This document shows, piece after piece, positions 63,360 to 64,000 of a stretch of DNA of 64,000 nucleotides. Position 1 is the first letter of the stretch. Each line of letters begins with the position of its first letter. The stretch is from Streptomyces sp. NBC_01237. Lineage in GTDB: Bacteria > Actinomycetota > Actinomycetes > Streptomycetales > Streptomycetaceae. The notes under the pieces were generated by a model. It was not told where the DNA came from. It made no database searches and saw only the letters and a list, made by a program, of their open reading frames with translations. The translations under genes and the position numbers were made by a program. The stretch spans positions 5,518,001-5,582,000 of the forward strand of contig NZ_CP108508.1 of NCBI RefSeq assembly GCF_035917275.1. Reading direction: 5' to 3'.

Positions 63360-64000
63360 ATGGACTGGCTGAAAAAACTCCCCGTCATCGGGCCGCTCGT
63401 CTCGCGGCTGATGGAGACACACGCCTGGCGCTCCTACGAGACGCTGGAGCGGGTCCACTGGGCCAGGCTCGCCGCCGCCATCACCTTCATCAGCTTCCTC
63501 GCGCTCTTCCCGCTGATCGCGGTCGGTGCGGCGATCGGTGCCGCGCTGCTCTCCGACAAGCAGCTGGACAAGATCGAGGACAAGATCACCGAGCAGGTGC
63601 CGGGCATCTCCGACCAGCTGGGTATCGACAATCTGGTGGCCCACGCGGGCACGGTCGGCGTGGTGGCCGGTGCGCTGCTGCTCTTCACCGGCATCGGCTG
63701 GGTCGGCTCCCTGCGGGACTGTCTGCGCGCGGTCTGGGAGGTGGACGACGCGGAGGAGGGCAACCCGGTCGTCCGCAAGCTCAAGGACGCGGGGCTGCTG
63801 CTGGGGCTCGGCGGCGCGGCACTCGCGACGCTGGCGGCCTCCGCGGTCGGTTCGACGGCCGTCGGCTGGACCGCCGATCAGCTGGGCATCCCCGACCACG
63901 GCGCGGGCGGTGTGCTGCTGCAGGTGGCCGCCCTGGTGGTGGCGGTGGTCGCCGACTTCCTGCTGCTGCTCTATCTGCTGACGCTGCTCCCCGGTGTGGA
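63360..64000 (+). CDS. YihY/BrkB family membrane protein (3' end outside window)
   Basis: The open frame runs from ATG 63360 to the window end (213 residues visible). It starts MDWLKKLPVIGPLVSRLMET, then WARLAAAITFISFLALFPLIAVG, which is the conserved N-terminal block of YihY/BrkB proteins, and GALLLFTGIGWVGSLRDCLRAVW. Four membrane helices are seen so far; more are expected downstream. The family is of unknown function despite old links to RNase BN. GGAGGG lies 11 nt before the start. It diverges from the dprE1-like gene. Confidence 0.88.
   Translation, partial: MDWLKKLPVIGPLVSRLMETHAWRSYETLERVHWARLAAAITFISFLALFPLIAVGAAIGAALLSDKQLDKIEDKITEQVPGISDQLGIDNLVAHAGTVGVVAGALLLFTGIGWVGSLRDCLRAVWEVDDAEEGNPVVRKLKDAGLLLGLGGAALATLAASAVGSTAVGWTADQLGIPDHGAGGVLLQVAALVVAVVADFLLLLYLLTLLPGV

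Overview
This 64 kb window is high-GC chromosomal DNA of an actinomycete, almost certainly a Streptomyces or close relative. The signs are GC-rich wobble positions, many GTG starts, ATGA-coupled genes, an LAXTG sortase substrate, and a gene order (guaA, pcrA, icmB, sucCD, purNH, folD, mdh, trpS) that matches what I remember of the Streptomyces core chromosome. I saw no prophage, insertion sequence, CRISPR array, rRNA or tRNA. Both edges cut genes: a GMC oxidoreductase on the left and a YihY-family membrane protein on the right.

Layout. 1-9 kb: GMC oxidoreductase tail, a wall-anchored LASTG protein, a chorismate mutase behind what looks like an aromatic-amino-acid attenuator, guaA, and small metabolic and membrane genes. 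9-14 kb: DoxX protein and a LiaFSR-like module (PspC/LiaF-like protein, PspC-fused histidine kinase, LuxR-type regulator). 14-22 kb: cell-wall hydrolases (two NlpC/P60, one M23) around pcrA; one NlpC/P60 gene sits behind a clear ydaO/c-di-AMP riboswitch. 22-33 kb: a lipase, icmB, and a five-gene set (SWIM zinc-finger protein and DUF5691 on the minus strand; MoxR ATPase, DUF5682 and VWA protein on the plus strand) around an MmpS-like lipoprotein. 33-49 kb: sucCD, an HTH/sigma-like/TM fusion, DUF6350 protein, purNH, DUF2079 protein, RDD protein, folD, DUF3017, XRE-DUF2690 protein and mdh. 49-53 kb: three linked genes of unknown function sharing a G-x-x-N-x-hydrophobic-T motif. 53-64 kb: AhpD-like protein with a divergent MocR regulator, an EamA-like transporter, a YgiB/YgiC-like pair, rocD, trpS, a 2H phosphoesterase and a DprE1/DprE2-like pair.

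The most interesting signals are these. (1) The promoters of pcrA, the SWIM gene and the MoxR operon carry the same -35 element ([T/C]TGTCAGTGG) at the same 7-nt spacing from a -10-like hexamer. This is the RecA-NDp/PafBC-type DNA-damage promoter, so the uncharacterised MoxR-VWA-DUF5682-SWIM-DUF5691 set is predicted to be a DNA-damage-inducible system. (2) A 23-codon leader peptide with Phe-Val-Phe-Thr-Tyr near its N terminus and a GC-rich hairpin precede chorismate mutase, the layout of an attenuator. (3) Three adjacent genes share a RHIM/BASS-like candidate amyloid motif. (4) A YgiB-like lipoprotein with a conserved RGGFG tail sits directly before an ATP-grasp ligase of the YgiC family. Many intergenic spacers also hold short tandem repeats with unrelated units, and several genes appear to be leaderless.
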